Source: Nitrospira sp. SG-bin1
GTDB taxonomy: Bacteria > Nitrospirota > Nitrospiria > Nitrospirales > Nitrospiraceae
Length of the DNA stretch: 64,000 nucleotides
Direction: 5' to 3'
Assembly: GCA_002083365.1 (NCBI GenBank)
Contig: LVWS01000038.1
Coordinates: 62,001-126,000, forward strand
Below, in pieces: positions 45,454-54,270 of the stretch. The notes below the pieces were generated by a model. It was not told the DNA's origin and did not search any database. It was given only the letters and a program-made list of their open reading frames with translations. The first letter of the stretch is position 1; every line of letters starts with the position of its first letter. Both the position numbers and the translations under genes were made by a program.

Positions 45454-45579
45454 TCACATGAAACCGCCCATAAAAAGTGCAAATGCTACGATCCCGATAA
45501 AAATCGCGCCATACCAATACACCCATGCTGGCTCGTGTGTTAGATCGTCCTTTATGTCCTTTAAGTGTACATCGCTCAT
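45454..45579 (-). CDS. 41-residue single-TM membrane protein
   Basis: ATG at 45579 is preceded by a perfect AAGGAGGT (45587-45594) with 7-base spacing. The polar N-terminus (SDVHLKDIKDDLTHEP) is followed by one aromatic-rich transmembrane helix (WVYWYGAIFIGIVAFALFM) ending at the C-terminus. The size and shape resemble small accessory subunits of respiratory complexes (CcoQ/CydX-like), but I do not recognise the family. It lies downstream, on the same strand, of the regulator gene ending at 45748. Confidence 0.65.
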   Translation of the reverse strand: MSDVHLKDIKDDLTHEPAWVYWYGAIFIGIVAFALFMGGFM

Positions 45580-45747
45580 ACCGTCCACCTCCTTGCTTGA
45601 AACCTCTTTGTGCTCGAATACGGGTTGTCTGGACCGTCCCTTGTATTCATCAAAATGTTACGGTTCGGATCGGTTTCTTTGCCATCGCCTAGAAGATTGA
45701 ATTAGAACTACACCGATTGGGTGAGAATATACGCGTGAAAGGACGGA

Positions 45748-46431
45748 TCAAGCTTTGAGGTGAGTGAGAATCGCCTCGACGCGCCCGTCGACCGAGAGCT
45801 TCTGATAGATATGATGGAGATGGGTCTTGACGGTATCGACCGACACACACAGCTGGTCCGCAATTTCCTTGTTGCTCCGACCGGCCGCCGCGCACGTGAG
45901 AATTTCTCGTTCCCGATCGGTCAAGCCGGATAGTCTGGCTTTGTTGTCCTCGTATGTCTGTGGGAGCGCGCCGGGAACAGTTTTGGCGAACTGCGCGGGC
46001 ATGACCGGCGACAAGATGTGTTCCCCTCTCGCAGTGGCCCTGATGATCCGCAGAAAATCTGTTTGGTCGGTGTCCTTCAGGATATAGCCGAACGCTCCAG
46101 CCCGCATCGCGGCCACGATCCGCGAGTCTTCATCGTATCGGGCCAACAACAATACTCTAGTTCTGGGCAGGTGCTGACGGACAAGTTTCGTGATCGACTC
46201 CACGTCGAGATCCGGCATATCGACGTCCAGAAGGACGATATCGGGTTTGTGTTCGAGCGCCAGGCGATAGGCTTCGTGCCCGTCCATTGCTTCGGTGACG
46301 CCGGCGATATCTCGTTCCCGTTCCAAGAGCAACCGCAGGCTTTGCCGAAACAGACGTTGAGCCTCGACGATGAGCAGTCTGACGGATCGCGATTGTTCGC
46401 GGCGATCGATTCGATGCGTTGAGCTCTTCAT
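45748..46431 (-). CDS. NarL/LuxR-family response regulator with degenerate acidic pocket
   Basis: 227 residues. A receiver (about 17-135) has phospho-acceptor Asp69 (VLLDVDMPD) and the Lys in GYILKD. The usual acidic pair reads E23-A24 (IVEAQRL), and the usual Thr/Ser is Ala (LLLARYDED), so phosphorylation may be weak or absent. The C-terminal LuxR HTH (about 165-225) is intact (LTDREREIL, GRSNKEIADQLCVSVDTVKTHLHHIYQKL). No kinase gene is adjacent; the gene follows a two-TM membrane-protein gene by 62 bases on the same strand and may be co-transcribed with it. Confidence 0.85.
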   Translation of the reverse strand: MKSSTHRIDRREQSRSVRLLIVEAQRLFRQSLRLLLERERDIAGVTEAMDGHEAYRLALEHKPDIVLLDVDMPDLDVESITKLVRQHLPRTRVLLLARYDEDSRIVAAMRAGAFGYILKDTDQTDFLRIIRATARGEHILSPVMPAQFAKTVPGALPQTYEDNKARLSGLTDREREILTCAAAGRSNKEIADQLCVSVDTVKTHLHHIYQKLSVDGRVEAILTHLKA

Positions 46432-46493
46432 GTTCAGGACTCACCGGCGGCCGACGGTTTTGTCGGACGCCGGTGTCCCCGTTCGTTCTTCCG

Positions 46494-47453
46494 CTACGCA
46501 GCCATGCGAAACGCCCAGCGGTCTACATCTCGTCTCAGCTGGGCGAGCGCCTTTGCCTCTCTGCTCTGCGCCGCCATGGTAAGTCCACCCAAAAAGATGG
46601 TCGTCAAGAGAAGGCCGGCGGCCATCAGGTAGCCCATTGGGATGTCCGGCCATGATACTGGTTCGGTAGAACCCATGGCGATATCCTCGGAAGCCGTCAC
46701 TGTTGGCATGGCGGTAGGTGCCTGCGTCGGGCGATCGACGACAACCTCATGGCGAACGGCGGCGAATATCAAACTCGCCAGCTGCTCTTGCTGTGCGGCT
46801 CGTCCTTGTTCGGCGTTCATCTGCGCATGTACGACCTGCACCAGTGCAGACCCGAGCCGCTCCTGAATGGCACCTGTCTGCAGCCAGTCATAGTGGGCTG
46901 CCTCGACGATGCGGCGTCCGAGCGTCGCTTGCCAGGTCGAGGCGAATTCGTCATGCAAGCGTTGCCCTTGGGCTTCGATCGCGCCGATCATCTTCATGTT
47001 GTACATCGTGCCATACTGATCGGCCGACACAAGGCCATTCCGGACGCCGCGCTTTGTGAAGTTGACGACCGCCCGTCCCTTGATGCCTTCCACGCGAGCC
47101 AGATGATTGATGGGGACCGTCGCAGCTTGGTTGAGGACGGCTCCGAGCAAGCCGCGTGATCCTGACTGCCAGTCGTGATACGCAAGCGTCGCATGATTCC
47201 ATTCGGAGGCCGATTGCGCCACGGCGTGATTGGTGCGACGCTCTAAGAGCGCCTGATCAACGATGGCTTGGCCGAGAGCCGGCTGAAGGATGCTCATGCC
47301 ATCAATGGTAGCTTGCCGTTCAAACGAGAGAACTTGTGACGGGACCATTTGATAGGTCCCATTGGCAGCGAGGAACAACAGGAGCCCTCCAAAGAGAATG
47401 GCACACATCCCGACACCCACGATGATATCAATGGTGTTGTAACGGTACGACAT
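46494..47453 (-). CDS. Two-TM membrane protein of unknown function
   Basis: 319 residues, start well supported by AAGGAGGA. One membrane segment at about 9-31, a large Gln/Ala/His-rich extracytoplasmic region (about 32-270) with alternating helices (QPALGQAIVDQALLERRTNHAV) that could be coiled coil, and a second membrane segment at about 273-296, then a short charged tail. The topology places the large domain in the periplasm. The following response-regulator gene suggests a sensory or envelope role, but no known sensor domain is visible. Confidence 0.7.
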   Translation of the reverse strand: MSYRYNTIDIIVGVGMCAILFGGLLLFLAANGTYQMVPSQVLSFERQATIDGMSILQPALGQAIVDQALLERRTNHAVAQSASEWNHATLAYHDWQSGSRGLLGAVLNQAATVPINHLARVEGIKGRAVVNFTKRGVRNGLVSADQYGTMYNMKMIGAIEAQGQRLHDEFASTWQATLGRRIVEAAHYDWLQTGAIQERLGSALVQVVHAQMNAEQGRAAQQEQLASLIFAAVRHEVVVDRPTQAPTAMPTVTASEDIAMGSTEPVSWPDIPMGYLMAAGLLLTTIFLGGLTMAAQSREAKALAQLRRDVDRWAFRMAA

Positions 47454-47808
47454 ATCTTCCTCCTTGCCACAGGAACGACCTGGTATGTGGCGACGGCCAA
47501 CATGGATATGATCTCCTGGGACTCAAAGGTCCCAGGTCGCTTCTTGAAGATAACTCAGCGAGATGATTGATAAGAGGTGAGAAAGAAGGGGGAACGCAGG
47601 TGCTATGTCCAGCCTGTTGGTTCTCTGCGCCAACAACGAACATTGCGACCACCTCCTCACAGCCGAGGCGGCATCGACAAATCAATCTACGCCTCTCGGT
47701 GCTCAACGGTCAAGCAGAGGGGCAGCGCGACAGCATACCGATCTATCCGCCTGCTTCAAATCGAGAAAAGGTTGGTGGGAACGCTGGAGGCAGGTAGCAT
47801 AGGTTGTC
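47454..47808. other. Divergent intergenic region, no gene seen
   Basis: 355 bases between the minus-strand membrane-protein gene and the plus-strand nuclease gene. It should hold the promoters of both, but I could not pick convincing -35/-10 pairs. Confidence 0.45.
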
Positions 47809-48306
47809 ATGAAAAATTCTTGTCTGTTCATGTGCCTCTTCTTCCCCTTCCTTATGATATGGCCCACCCATGCCACCTTCGGAGCGGAATTCGTCGCACG
47901 AGTGCTTACCGTTCATGAAGGGGATCGACTGACCATCCACCATCAAAGCAGAAGGGACATGGTATCTCTTCGCGATGTGGACTGTCCCGAACTGAAACAA
48001 CCGTATGGGAAACAGGCAAAACATGCGACGGCGGCTTACATCGGCAACCGTGAAGTAGTCGTGCGAGACTTGAGGAAAGATCGGCAGGGTCGGATAAGCG
48101 CCGACATCCTCTTGTTGGATGGACGGCAGATTGCCCATGAGCTGGTCAAAGAAGGGCTCGCGTGGGTGCAGCCTGGAGCATCCGGCAATCAAACCTTGAA
48201 AGACATGGAAGAATTGGCTAGAGCGGCGGGCACAGGCCTGTGGGCAGATCCCAATCCGGTCCCGCCCTGGAAGTGGAAATCCACGAAATCTGTTCGACGC
48301 AACTAG
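47809..48306 (+). CDS. Exported staphylococcal-nuclease-like protein
   Basis: 165 residues with a signal peptide (1 to about 25). The TNase/SNase fold is recognised from VLTVHEGDRLTI, the VDCPELKQPYG segment with the conserved Asp and Glu, the AKHATAAYIGNREVVV helix-strand, DRQGRISADI with the second conserved Arg, and the ELVKEGLAWV helix. At the position of the first catalytic Arg of S. aureus nuclease the sequence appears to have Ser (MVSLRDVD), so activity may be altered; alignment is by eye. The product would act in the periplasm or medium. Confidence 0.82.
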   Translation: MKNSCLFMCLFFPFLMIWPTHATFGAEFVARVLTVHEGDRLTIHHQSRRDMVSLRDVDCPELKQPYGKQAKHATAAYIGNREVVVRDLRKDRQGRISADILLLDGRQIAHELVKEGLAWVQPGASGNQTLKDMEELARAAGTGLWADPNPVPPWKWKSTKSVRRN

Positions 48307-48920
48307 ATCCCAGTTAGCCAGTCTAAGGATTGAGGACGGCTGACCGAAACCATTTTCCGCAGAAACATTAGCATAAGAAAATTCACCCACATCTTCTGTG
48401 GATAACCTTGTGAACAAGTCTCTGAATTCAAGAAAGAATGGTGCGTATAGCGTGCGGATTCATCGATTCGCCTATTTTTTAAGCATCCGCCATAGCTGTA
48501 TTGAACTACTAGTAATAGTGGCTCCGGCCGAAGTTCCCTACTTTCTTGCATATTCCTAGAAAGATCGCTTGACATCACTTGTTTGCATTGGCCAAGCGGA
48601 CTTCCTATTGCCACCATTCGGATCGCTATCCACAGGCTCATAACGGTTCTGGGGATGGCGGCTCTCTTCGTCAGGAGCGACGTTTCATCTCTGTCAAGGG
48701 CCAGAGATGAAAAAAGACGGCTTCGGCGAATAATGAAAAACGATCCAGAGATCACCCTTTCGCGCTAGAGCCGAATGGCCTCCGCCGAGCGCGACCGGAT
48801 CCTTTCTGGGATGAAGCGGGTCTGTAAGGGCTCCTCATGCCTGATCTCACCGTCCAAGTTATTCCGGCAGTGAGATCCTCGGATGGGACTGACCCCCATC
48901 CGAGGATTCACAGAGAAGCT
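48307..48920. other. AT-rich intergenic region, no gene supported
   Basis: About 610 bases. A 150-codon minus-strand frame (48303-48755) has no ribosome binding site and an atypical composition, so it is not called. Hairpins cluster near 48843-48905 (one listed separately; another is GATCTCAC/GTGAGATC around 48842-48877). Confidence 0.5.
48877..48905 (-). terminator. Hairpin at the end of the OmpA-family gene
   Basis: CCTCGGATGGG pairs perfectly with CCCATCCGAGG (11 bp, 7-base loop), 16 bases past the stop of the minus-strand OmpA-family gene. No long T-run follows on the minus strand, so it may be a non-canonical terminator or a stabiliser. Confidence 0.5.
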
Positions 48921-49709
48921 TCAACTGCCGCTGACTGAGTCCAACGTGATAGTTGACTCAGACGGAACAGGAGGAACTCCGTCGGTGGGTGTGTTGCCAT
49001 CCCCCAACGTTGATGAAGGATCGACTGACCAGTCCGAGGACTCGGTGGGTGCGGGAACGACAGGAAGCCTCATGTGTTCCTGACCGATCTTGCGGACTTC
49101 CAGGTGCACCCGGCGATTCATGTGCCGGCAGACGTCGCTGGTGTCGACACACAGGACACCTTCTTCGCCTAAGCTCACCGCCTTGATCCGGTGTTCGGCG
49201 ATGCCGGCATTCACCAATTCCGCCTTCACCGTTTCCGCCCGCTTCATGCCGAGCTGCTTGTTATAGTTCGCCGATCCCTGCTGGTCGGTATAGCCCTGGA
49301 TCAACACGCCGAAGTCCTCGTGCTGCTTCAGCATGTCGGCTTGAGCTGCCAACTGAGTCTTTCCTTCATCGGTCAGTCCCTTCCGACCGACTTCAAAGTA
49401 AATGTCGCTATGATCAATGTCCGCGGTGGAGACCACTGGAGTCGCCACCTGAGTAGGGTGGATGGTCGAGGCCTCAACCTGATTCATGACCGTGGATTTC
49501 TTGAAAAGATCCTGGACAGTAGCTTGCTCAATGGCTCCTGTGATCTTGCCCTGGTCGCCGGCTTGGCTGTAGAGCCACCCCGCGGCAAGCAATCCACCGA
49601 GGAAGAGGATGGCTCCAGCCAAGACTTTAACTTCCGTTGCATTCTTCTCTGGCCCCCTCACCGTGGGGGCAATATTCCCTGACGACACCTGCGATGTACC
49701 CTGTGACAT
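48921..49709 (-). CDS. OmpA-family peptidoglycan-binding protein, inner-membrane anchored
   Basis: 262 residues with an AAGGAGGA ribosome binding site. A membrane segment at about 27-47 follows a cytoplasmic Ser/Thr-rich N-tail. The OmpA C-terminal domain (about 100-212) has IYFEVG, GYTDQQG and MNRRVHLEV with the conserved Asp and Arg that bind diaminopimelate. A Pro/Ser/Thr-rich tail (about 215-262) follows. It resembles MotB-like cell-wall anchors, but no motor partner (MotA/TolQ) is adjacent. Confidence 0.85.
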   Translation of the reverse strand: MSQGTSQVSSGNIAPTVRGPEKNATEVKVLAGAILFLGGLLAAGWLYSQAGDQGKITGAIEQATVQDLFKKSTVMNQVEASTIHPTQVATPVVSTADIDHSDIYFEVGRKGLTDEGKTQLAAQADMLKQHEDFGVLIQGYTDQQGSANYNKQLGMKRAETVKAELVNAGIAEHRIKAVSLGEEGVLCVDTSDVCRHMNRRVHLEVRKIGQEHMRLPVVPAPTESSDWSVDPSSTLGDGNTPTDGVPPVPSESTITLDSVSGS

Positions 49710-50114
49710 GACGGTAATCCTCCTTATGGTTAAGCGAACATGTTGAACGCACGACTCGACACTCAGTCCTCAGCACTTGGCCACGGTCTGTTTAATTCAC
49801 CTCCTTTTCCGTCGTGGTGCCCGGGCCTGTTGATCTAGTGCTTGAGCAACGGGAGTGCCGGTCGGCCGGAAGTGTGAAAGTGAGAAAGTTATTAGGAAAC
49901 TGAAGGGGTTAAGTAATTAGGCTAAACATCAGAGAGATGCGGGGAAGAGAGATCCATCATGCCGTGCGGGGATGATCCCGCAGTACACCATTGACGCTAT
50001 AGTAGGGTAGCAACCAAGAGGAGCATTCAGTAAACTCTCGCCCCAATCAGCAGCGTTTAGCGAAGCAAGTATACGAAATGCCGGCTAGACCAACGGTCGA
50101 GAAAAGGAGCGGCC
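49710..50114. other. Divergent intergenic region, no gene supported
   Basis: About 400 bases. An AAAAGGAGGTGAATTAA string on the minus strand near 49790-49808 has no usable start behind it. The region should hold the promoters for the flanking divergent genes. Confidence 0.45.
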
Positions 50115-50837
50115 ATGCCATTCAAAGTTCTTTTATGGTTATTACTGGCGGTGTGTTCAGGTTGTGCGGGCTATGTGACTCCTGGCGGATCAGTAAAACT
50201 TGCGGACATCAATCGCGCCGACATTGCAGAAGTGGCTTCTCGCAAGCCCTCTCCTAACTTTCCAGCGCGGTTGGCCATTGTCCGAGTTCAGGCGCCTCAA
50301 TACAAATCATACACATCCGACAGCTACGGTACCGGTCGGTTCAGTGTTGTGACGACGCAGGAATTGCTCACTGAAGATCAAATAGAAAACATCTCCAAAT
50401 GGCCAGCCATGGCAGGAGTGGCACCAATCAATCGTTTGCTTCTGACATCGCAGAACATGGACTCACTCGAGGATTTGAGAGTGTCAGCTGCAAAAGTTCA
50501 AGCCGATGTTCTATTGATTTATACGCTTGATACATCTTTCAGGATTCAGGGGCGTACGTATGCTCCACTTTCCCCGATATCGCTTGGTCTAGTTCCGGAT
50601 CGTGATGCACATATCACCTCAACGGCATCCGCTTTGTTTACCGATGTTCGAACTGGATTTGTCTATGGTTTGGCAGAAGCGACTGCAAAATCGACTGGTT
50701 TAACCAGTATCTGGGGCACATCAGATATGGTTGACTCGAAGCGGCTTGAGGCCGAGGAGCAAGCATTTAAGCTGCTGATCCCGCAAGTTGAGAAAACCTG
50801 GGCAGGCATTGCGAAGCAATACGATGGGAGAAATTAG
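50115..50837 (+). CDS. Putative lipoprotein of unknown function
   Basis: 240 residues with a good ribosome binding site (AAAAGGAG). A lipoprotein signal ends at Cys16 or Cys18 (CSGCAG). The mature part has an alternating strand-helix pattern (ARLAIVRVQAP, DVLLIYTLDTSF, VRTGFVYGLAEATAKS), like small lipoproteins of the CsgG/LPP20-type assembly fold, but no certain family match. The nucleotide composition is more AT-rich than the cytochrome cluster. Confidence 0.65.
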   Translation: MPFKVLLWLLLAVCSGCAGYVTPGGSVKLADINRADIAEVASRKPSPNFPARLAIVRVQAPQYKSYTSDSYGTGRFSVVTTQELLTEDQIENISKWPAMAGVAPINRLLLTSQNMDSLEDLRVSAAKVQADVLLIYTLDTSFRIQGRTYAPLSPISLGLVPDRDAHITSTASALFTDVRTGFVYGLAEATAKSTGLTSIWGTSDMVDSKRLEAEEQAFKLLIPQVEKTWAGIAKQYDGRN

Positions 50838-51038
50838 AGATTCGAACCCAGTTCTTAGGCTTTCGGGGACTGGATGTTGCCGAGGTACGTCATCCATTGT
50901 AAATAATGCATTTTGCGTTTGAGCAATCATCGTGAAGCAGATCTCTAATGGCTCACTCACCGCCATGCCGTGGTTTGACATCAGGGAAGAATAACAAATC
51001 TGTCTGATCCCCATAAAAGGACATATGGAGAACAGGGT
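50838..51038. other. Intergenic, nothing seen
   Basis: 200 bases between two lipoprotein genes with no recognised signal. Confidence 0.4.
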
Positions 51039-51782
51039 ATGTGTACCATAGATAATGATCAAATCCTTTGGCGCACAGGAGTCCATGTTGCCTATTTGGT
51101 ACATGGTTTCATGCGCCCAGTTCTAACAGCTGGTTTGCTATTCGCCGGCGTTACTCTGTGGGGATGCGGCATCATGCCGGTTGTGGAGCAGGTACCCGTG
51201 CCTAACCCTAAGCCGCTTTCTGAACTCCTTCAAACTCGACCGCTGCTTCTCGATAGGGTTGTCTTTGATATTCCTAGGGGGACCGTTGTCGGAGAGAACC
51301 GAATGGGCAATGCATGTTTCCGTTCAGAGGAGATCAAGTGGAATGGGAACAGCGCATTTCGAGACGGACAATACCATGAAGAATTTGAACGGGTAGTGAT
51401 ACAGTATAACTATCGCTTACTCGAGAAACCTACGTCACTGTTCGAACGATATAAACTTTCCGGGGCTGAACTTATTCTTGGAGCAAGAATAACCAACCTA
51501 AAAGAAAATCACTGCTCAGGATTGACCGGCTGGAACCTTGATCGAGGACACTTTAAGGGGAATGTTCGGTTTCTAGTGCACTGGGAAGTGTTTTCAGTTG
51601 CACAGCAAAAAGTAGTGCAGAGTGTAGACATCGAAGCATCTGCTCAAGTAGAGGAGTTTACGCCCGTAGGCGAGAACAATTATTATGTGACTGCATTTGG
51701 AAATGCTGTGAAGGGGTTACTAGCTAACGCGAATTTTCATAAGGTTGTAACGTATGCGAGAGAGAATGCTGATCCTGCATGA
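51039..51782 (+). CDS. Putative lipoprotein of unknown function
   Basis: 247 residues from the ATG at 51039 (GGAG 8 bases upstream); the ATG at 51111 gives a more standard signal peptide (223 residues). A lipobox LWGC precedes a mature domain with two halves: VVFDIPRGTVVG (after about residue 60) and GAELILGARITNLKENHC, with later VHWEVFSV strands. The pattern again recalls the surface-lipoprotein assembly fold seen in the gene at 50115, so the pair may be functionally linked. Low GC for the window. Confidence 0.6.
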   Translation: MCTIDNDQILWRTGVHVAYLVHGFMRPVLTAGLLFAGVTLWGCGIMPVVEQVPVPNPKPLSELLQTRPLLLDRVVFDIPRGTVVGENRMGNACFRSEEIKWNGNSAFRDGQYHEEFERVVIQYNYRLLEKPTSLFERYKLSGAELILGARITNLKENHCSGLTGWNLDRGHFKGNVRFLVHWEVFSVAQQKVVQSVDIEASAQVEEFTPVGENNYYVTAFGNAVKGLLANANFHKVVTYARENADPA

Positions 51783-51810
51783 GAAAAGTCAATAGATATG
51801 GTCAGATCTT

Positions 51811-51996
51811 GTTTTGTGCATACCAGTGATCTAGACTCCCCGGCATGGCTAGACCACTCCGCATCGAATTTCCTGGGGCGCTCTATCACGTCACTGCTCG
51901 GGCAACGCCCGGCAAGATATCTTCCTGGATGATGAGGACCGGCGATGTTCACAAAGTAAGCATTGGGGTCGCGTCTAGTTCTGTGCATGCCAGTGA
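51811..51996. repeat. 19-bp direct repeats flanking the transposase remnant
   Basis: GTTTTGTGCATACCAGTGA (51811-51829) and GTTCTGTGCATGCCAGTGA (51978-51996) match at 17 of 19 positions and bracket the remnant. They could be residual target or REP-like sites. Confidence 0.6.
51845..51953 (+). pseudogene. 5' remnant of a REP-associated tyrosine (Y1) transposase
   Basis: The first 19 codons (MARPLRIEFPGALYHVTAR) are the invariant N-terminus of RAYT/Y1_Tnp transposases. A 1-base loss then shifts the frame; after the shift the conserved ARQDIFLDDEDRRC segment continues, and the similarity stops near 51953. The rest of the gene is absent. Direct repeats flank it (see separate entry). Confidence 0.8.
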
Positions 51997-52071
51997 GCAA
52001 TGACTTGAAGATGTGTCCCTTGTCTCAGCTTCTGCGAACTGGGTTAGGCCGTGAGTTTACTTGGGTGAATA

Positions 52072-52563
52072 TTATTGCGGAGTTGCATGAGAGCTGGTCG
52101 GTGAGCTGGAGAGCATGCCCGGCTCGACGAGTGTACCTGCATTGGTGAAGGATAATCGCCCCTCCGTGCTATGCAACACGCCTTTGATGTCGTACGTCAA
52201 TTCCTGTTTCTGAGAGAACTCGAGCAGTTGGCGCACGATATCCAGCGTCGAGGTCGTGGTATCGATCGTCATCACGGCATCACCTAACCGGGGAATCGTC
52301 ATCTCCTTGCTTCCTAGACCACGGGCCAGACGTTTCCCGTTCAGATTCAACGTGAAATCAACGCCTGTCAGGTGATAGTCGAAGTCGTTCGGATTGCGGA
52401 CCCGGAGATCGACACGGAGACGCTGTTCGAACACCGTCGCGTCCAGCGGCGTGACGTTGGTGACAAGCACCTCCGGAGGCTCGCCTTTTATGAACCAAGA
52501 GGCGCAGCCGGGAAACAGCAGGGCCACGGCGAATAGGAACAAGGAGGCTCGGTGAAGTCGCAT
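52072..52563 (-). CDS. LEA14-like (WHy-domain) lipoprotein
   Basis: 163 residues from the ATG at 52563 (ATGs at 52572 and 52575 are alternatives). A lipobox FPGC follows a short signal. The mature region is a single LEA type 2/WHy beta-sandwich: PPEVLVTNVTPLDATVFEQ, RVDLRVRNPNDFDYHLTGVD, then GKRLARGLGSKEMTIPRLG. Bacterial members are periplasmic or outer-membrane lipoproteins with poorly known roles, often called desiccation-related. It overlaps no neighbour and is followed upstream by another exported-protein gene on the same strand. Confidence 0.8.
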   Translation of the reverse strand: MRLHRASLFLFAVALLFPGCASWFIKGEPPEVLVTNVTPLDATVFEQRLRVDLRVRNPNDFDYHLTGVDFTLNLNGKRLARGLGSKEMTIPRLGDAVMTIDTTTSTLDIVRQLLEFSQKQELTYDIKGVLHSTEGRLSFTNAGTLVEPGMLSSSPTSSHATPQ

Positions 52564-52639
52564 AGGCGACATCATAGCAAGAATATCGACGGGAAAGCGA
52601 AGCGCAGAGGATGTCGGGACATGCAGGGAAAGGGCGATC

Positions 52640-53434
52640 TCACCGCATGATGGAGCAGGCTTCCAGGTGCACGTACTGGTAGTCAAAGCTCGCGACGGTG
52701 CACTTGAATCGAAACAGCGCACCTTCGCTGATCCCCGCGACCTCCTGCACCTGCGAGAAGTAGAGGACCAGCGCGCGGCTGGTGAACCCATCGGCGATGT
52801 GAATCGCCGCGCCGCCGTCGCTGAGTTCGATCACCGTGCCTCGGCGTCCTTCCAACTCCAGCGCCTTGCCAACGTGACGCGCGAGTGCCGCCTCGGCGTT
52901 CTGTTTGAATTCGCGATAGAGGGCGTTGGCAGACGGCAACGGACTTTCCTCACGTGGGACCGCAGGGACTTCAGGCTTAGGTTTGCCATCACGGGTCAAA
53001 CGCGCCCGGTAGAGGACGGCATCTTCGCCCTGCCAATTCTTCGGCAGATCGATCTCCAGCTCGTCGGTAGATGGTGCATTCCATGTAAAGGTGCTACGGC
53101 CCAGGGTGTCCAGCTCGATCATGCTCTGGCTATCCTGGCCGAACCTGCCGCTAACACGATGACTTCCTATTTGGCTGCACGAATAGACGAATATGCCATA
53201 GGCACCTGGGTATGAATTGCACAGGTATTGGCCCCACGTGCCGCGGAAGCTTCCGTCTTTCGCTACATCGATGTTGAGATACAATGCGGCGCCGGTGAGG
53301 CCGGGGTTCGTGAAGGTCGCGTGTCCCGGTGATCGCCAGTTCCCGACAGGGAATTTCAGCTCCTGCGCGAACACCCCGACTGCGGCGGCGATTGTGCCGG
53401 CAAGAAGAGCCTGTTGTACCAGGAGCGTCTTCAT
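52640..53434 (-). CDS. Exported protein with C-terminal OB-fold (tRNA_anti-like) domain
   Basis: 264 residues from the ATG at 53434. A signal peptide (1 to about 24, ending VFAQ) precedes a beta-rich domain with Trp, Cys and Gly (about 25-150), then a helix (LYREFKQNAEAALARHVGKALE) leading into an OB-fold-like domain (about 190-264; LEGRRGTVIELSDGG, LVLYFSQVQEVAG, FKCTVASFDYQYVHLEAC). The latter resembles periplasmic tRNA_anti-like/OB-fold proteins. Function unknown. It lies upstream, on the same strand, of the LEA14-like lipoprotein gene. Confidence 0.65.
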   Translation of the reverse strand: MKTLLVQQALLAGTIAAAVGVFAQELKFPVGNWRSPGHATFTNPGLTGAALYLNIDVAKDGSFRGTWGQYLCNSYPGAYGIFVYSCSQIGSHRVSGRFGQDSQSMIELDTLGRSTFTWNAPSTDELEIDLPKNWQGEDAVLYRARLTRDGKPKPEVPAVPREESPLPSANALYREFKQNAEAALARHVGKALELEGRRGTVIELSDGGAAIHIADGFTSRALVLYFSQVQEVAGISEGALFRFKCTVASFDYQYVHLEACSIMR

Positions 53435-53832
53435 GTTCAACCTAAGCGACGTGTGGGTATTGCGGGACTATATGGATGGCCGTGATGGCTGTCAACTTGA
53501 TGAGGATCGGTAAGGAGGGCGGCCCGGGTGCTTTGATCAGCCGGTCATACAGTGTACCGATGAATCCGTGTGATTCGATGGTCTAAAGCACTGTTGCCGG
53601 GACTCTGACGTCACTTGGAGCCTCACTCTTCCGTGCCTGTACGAACCCAGCTACCCTCGTGCCTCGATCCCCCTCTTCGGCAACGCCGGATGAACACAGG
53701 TATTGCGAAATATCTGGTCTGGTCAAGGGATTTATTGCATACATTATTATTGAACGGCAAAGAGCGGCGCCATCAGTTCGGGTTATGTGCATGAAGGCTA
53801 GTCCATTCCACAACCTAACCATTAGGAGCACC
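53435..53832. other. Intergenic region, no gene supported
   Basis: About 400 bases between divergent genes. A plus-strand frame from 53659 merely extends the next gene upstream of its real start. Nothing else recognised. Confidence 0.45.
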
Positions 53833-54270
53833 ATGAACCGAATCAAGTTGCTGCTTCCCCTCCTATTTGTGTGTCTACTCCTGCCAGCCTGTTCTTCGAC
53901 CCTGAATGCCAAAAGGGCACCAGGAACGGACTTGTCCCGCCTGAAGTCGTTGTACGTTCAGAGACTGCCGGCGGACGGACGAGGGGTTGAACAGTTGATT
54001 GCTCGTCGATTGACGCAGATGGGATTTCGGGCTACCTACGGGGATGGGGAGATACCCCCGATTCCGGTTGACGGCATTGTGACATATCAGGACAAATGGA
54101 TGTGGGATATCACGATGTACATGTTGCAATTGTCGGTGCAAGTGCGCGATCCGAAGAGTCGAATGGTGCTTATGAATGGTGAATCGATGCGTACCTCACT
54201 GGTCAGGAAGGATCCTGAAGGGATGGTGGAAGAGGTACTTACGGAGATGTTCAAAGGAGACAGACCATGA
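53833..54270 (+). CDS. Putative lipoprotein of unknown function
   Basis: 145 residues, start after TTAGGAG. A lipobox LLPAC (Cys20 region) follows a hydrophobic signal. The mature domain (LSRLKSLYVQRLPADGRGVEQLIARRLTQMGF, GIVTYQDKWMWDITMYM, LQLSVQVRD) looks like a small DUF4136-type alpha/beta lipoprotein, but I am not certain of the family. Its stop overlaps the start of the next lipoprotein gene by 4 bases (ATGA), so the two are co-translated. Confidence 0.7.
   Translation: MNRIKLLLPLLFVCLLLPACSSTLNAKRAPGTDLSRLKSLYVQRLPADGRGVEQLIARRLTQMGFRATYGDGEIPPIPVDGIVTYQDKWMWDITMYMLQLSVQVRDPKSRMVLMNGESMRTSLVRKDPEGMVEEVLTEMFKGDRP

Noticed and set aside
48303..48755. 150-codon minus-strand frame in an AT-rich gap
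   Set aside because: No ribosome binding site, composition unlike protein, and no recognisable motif.
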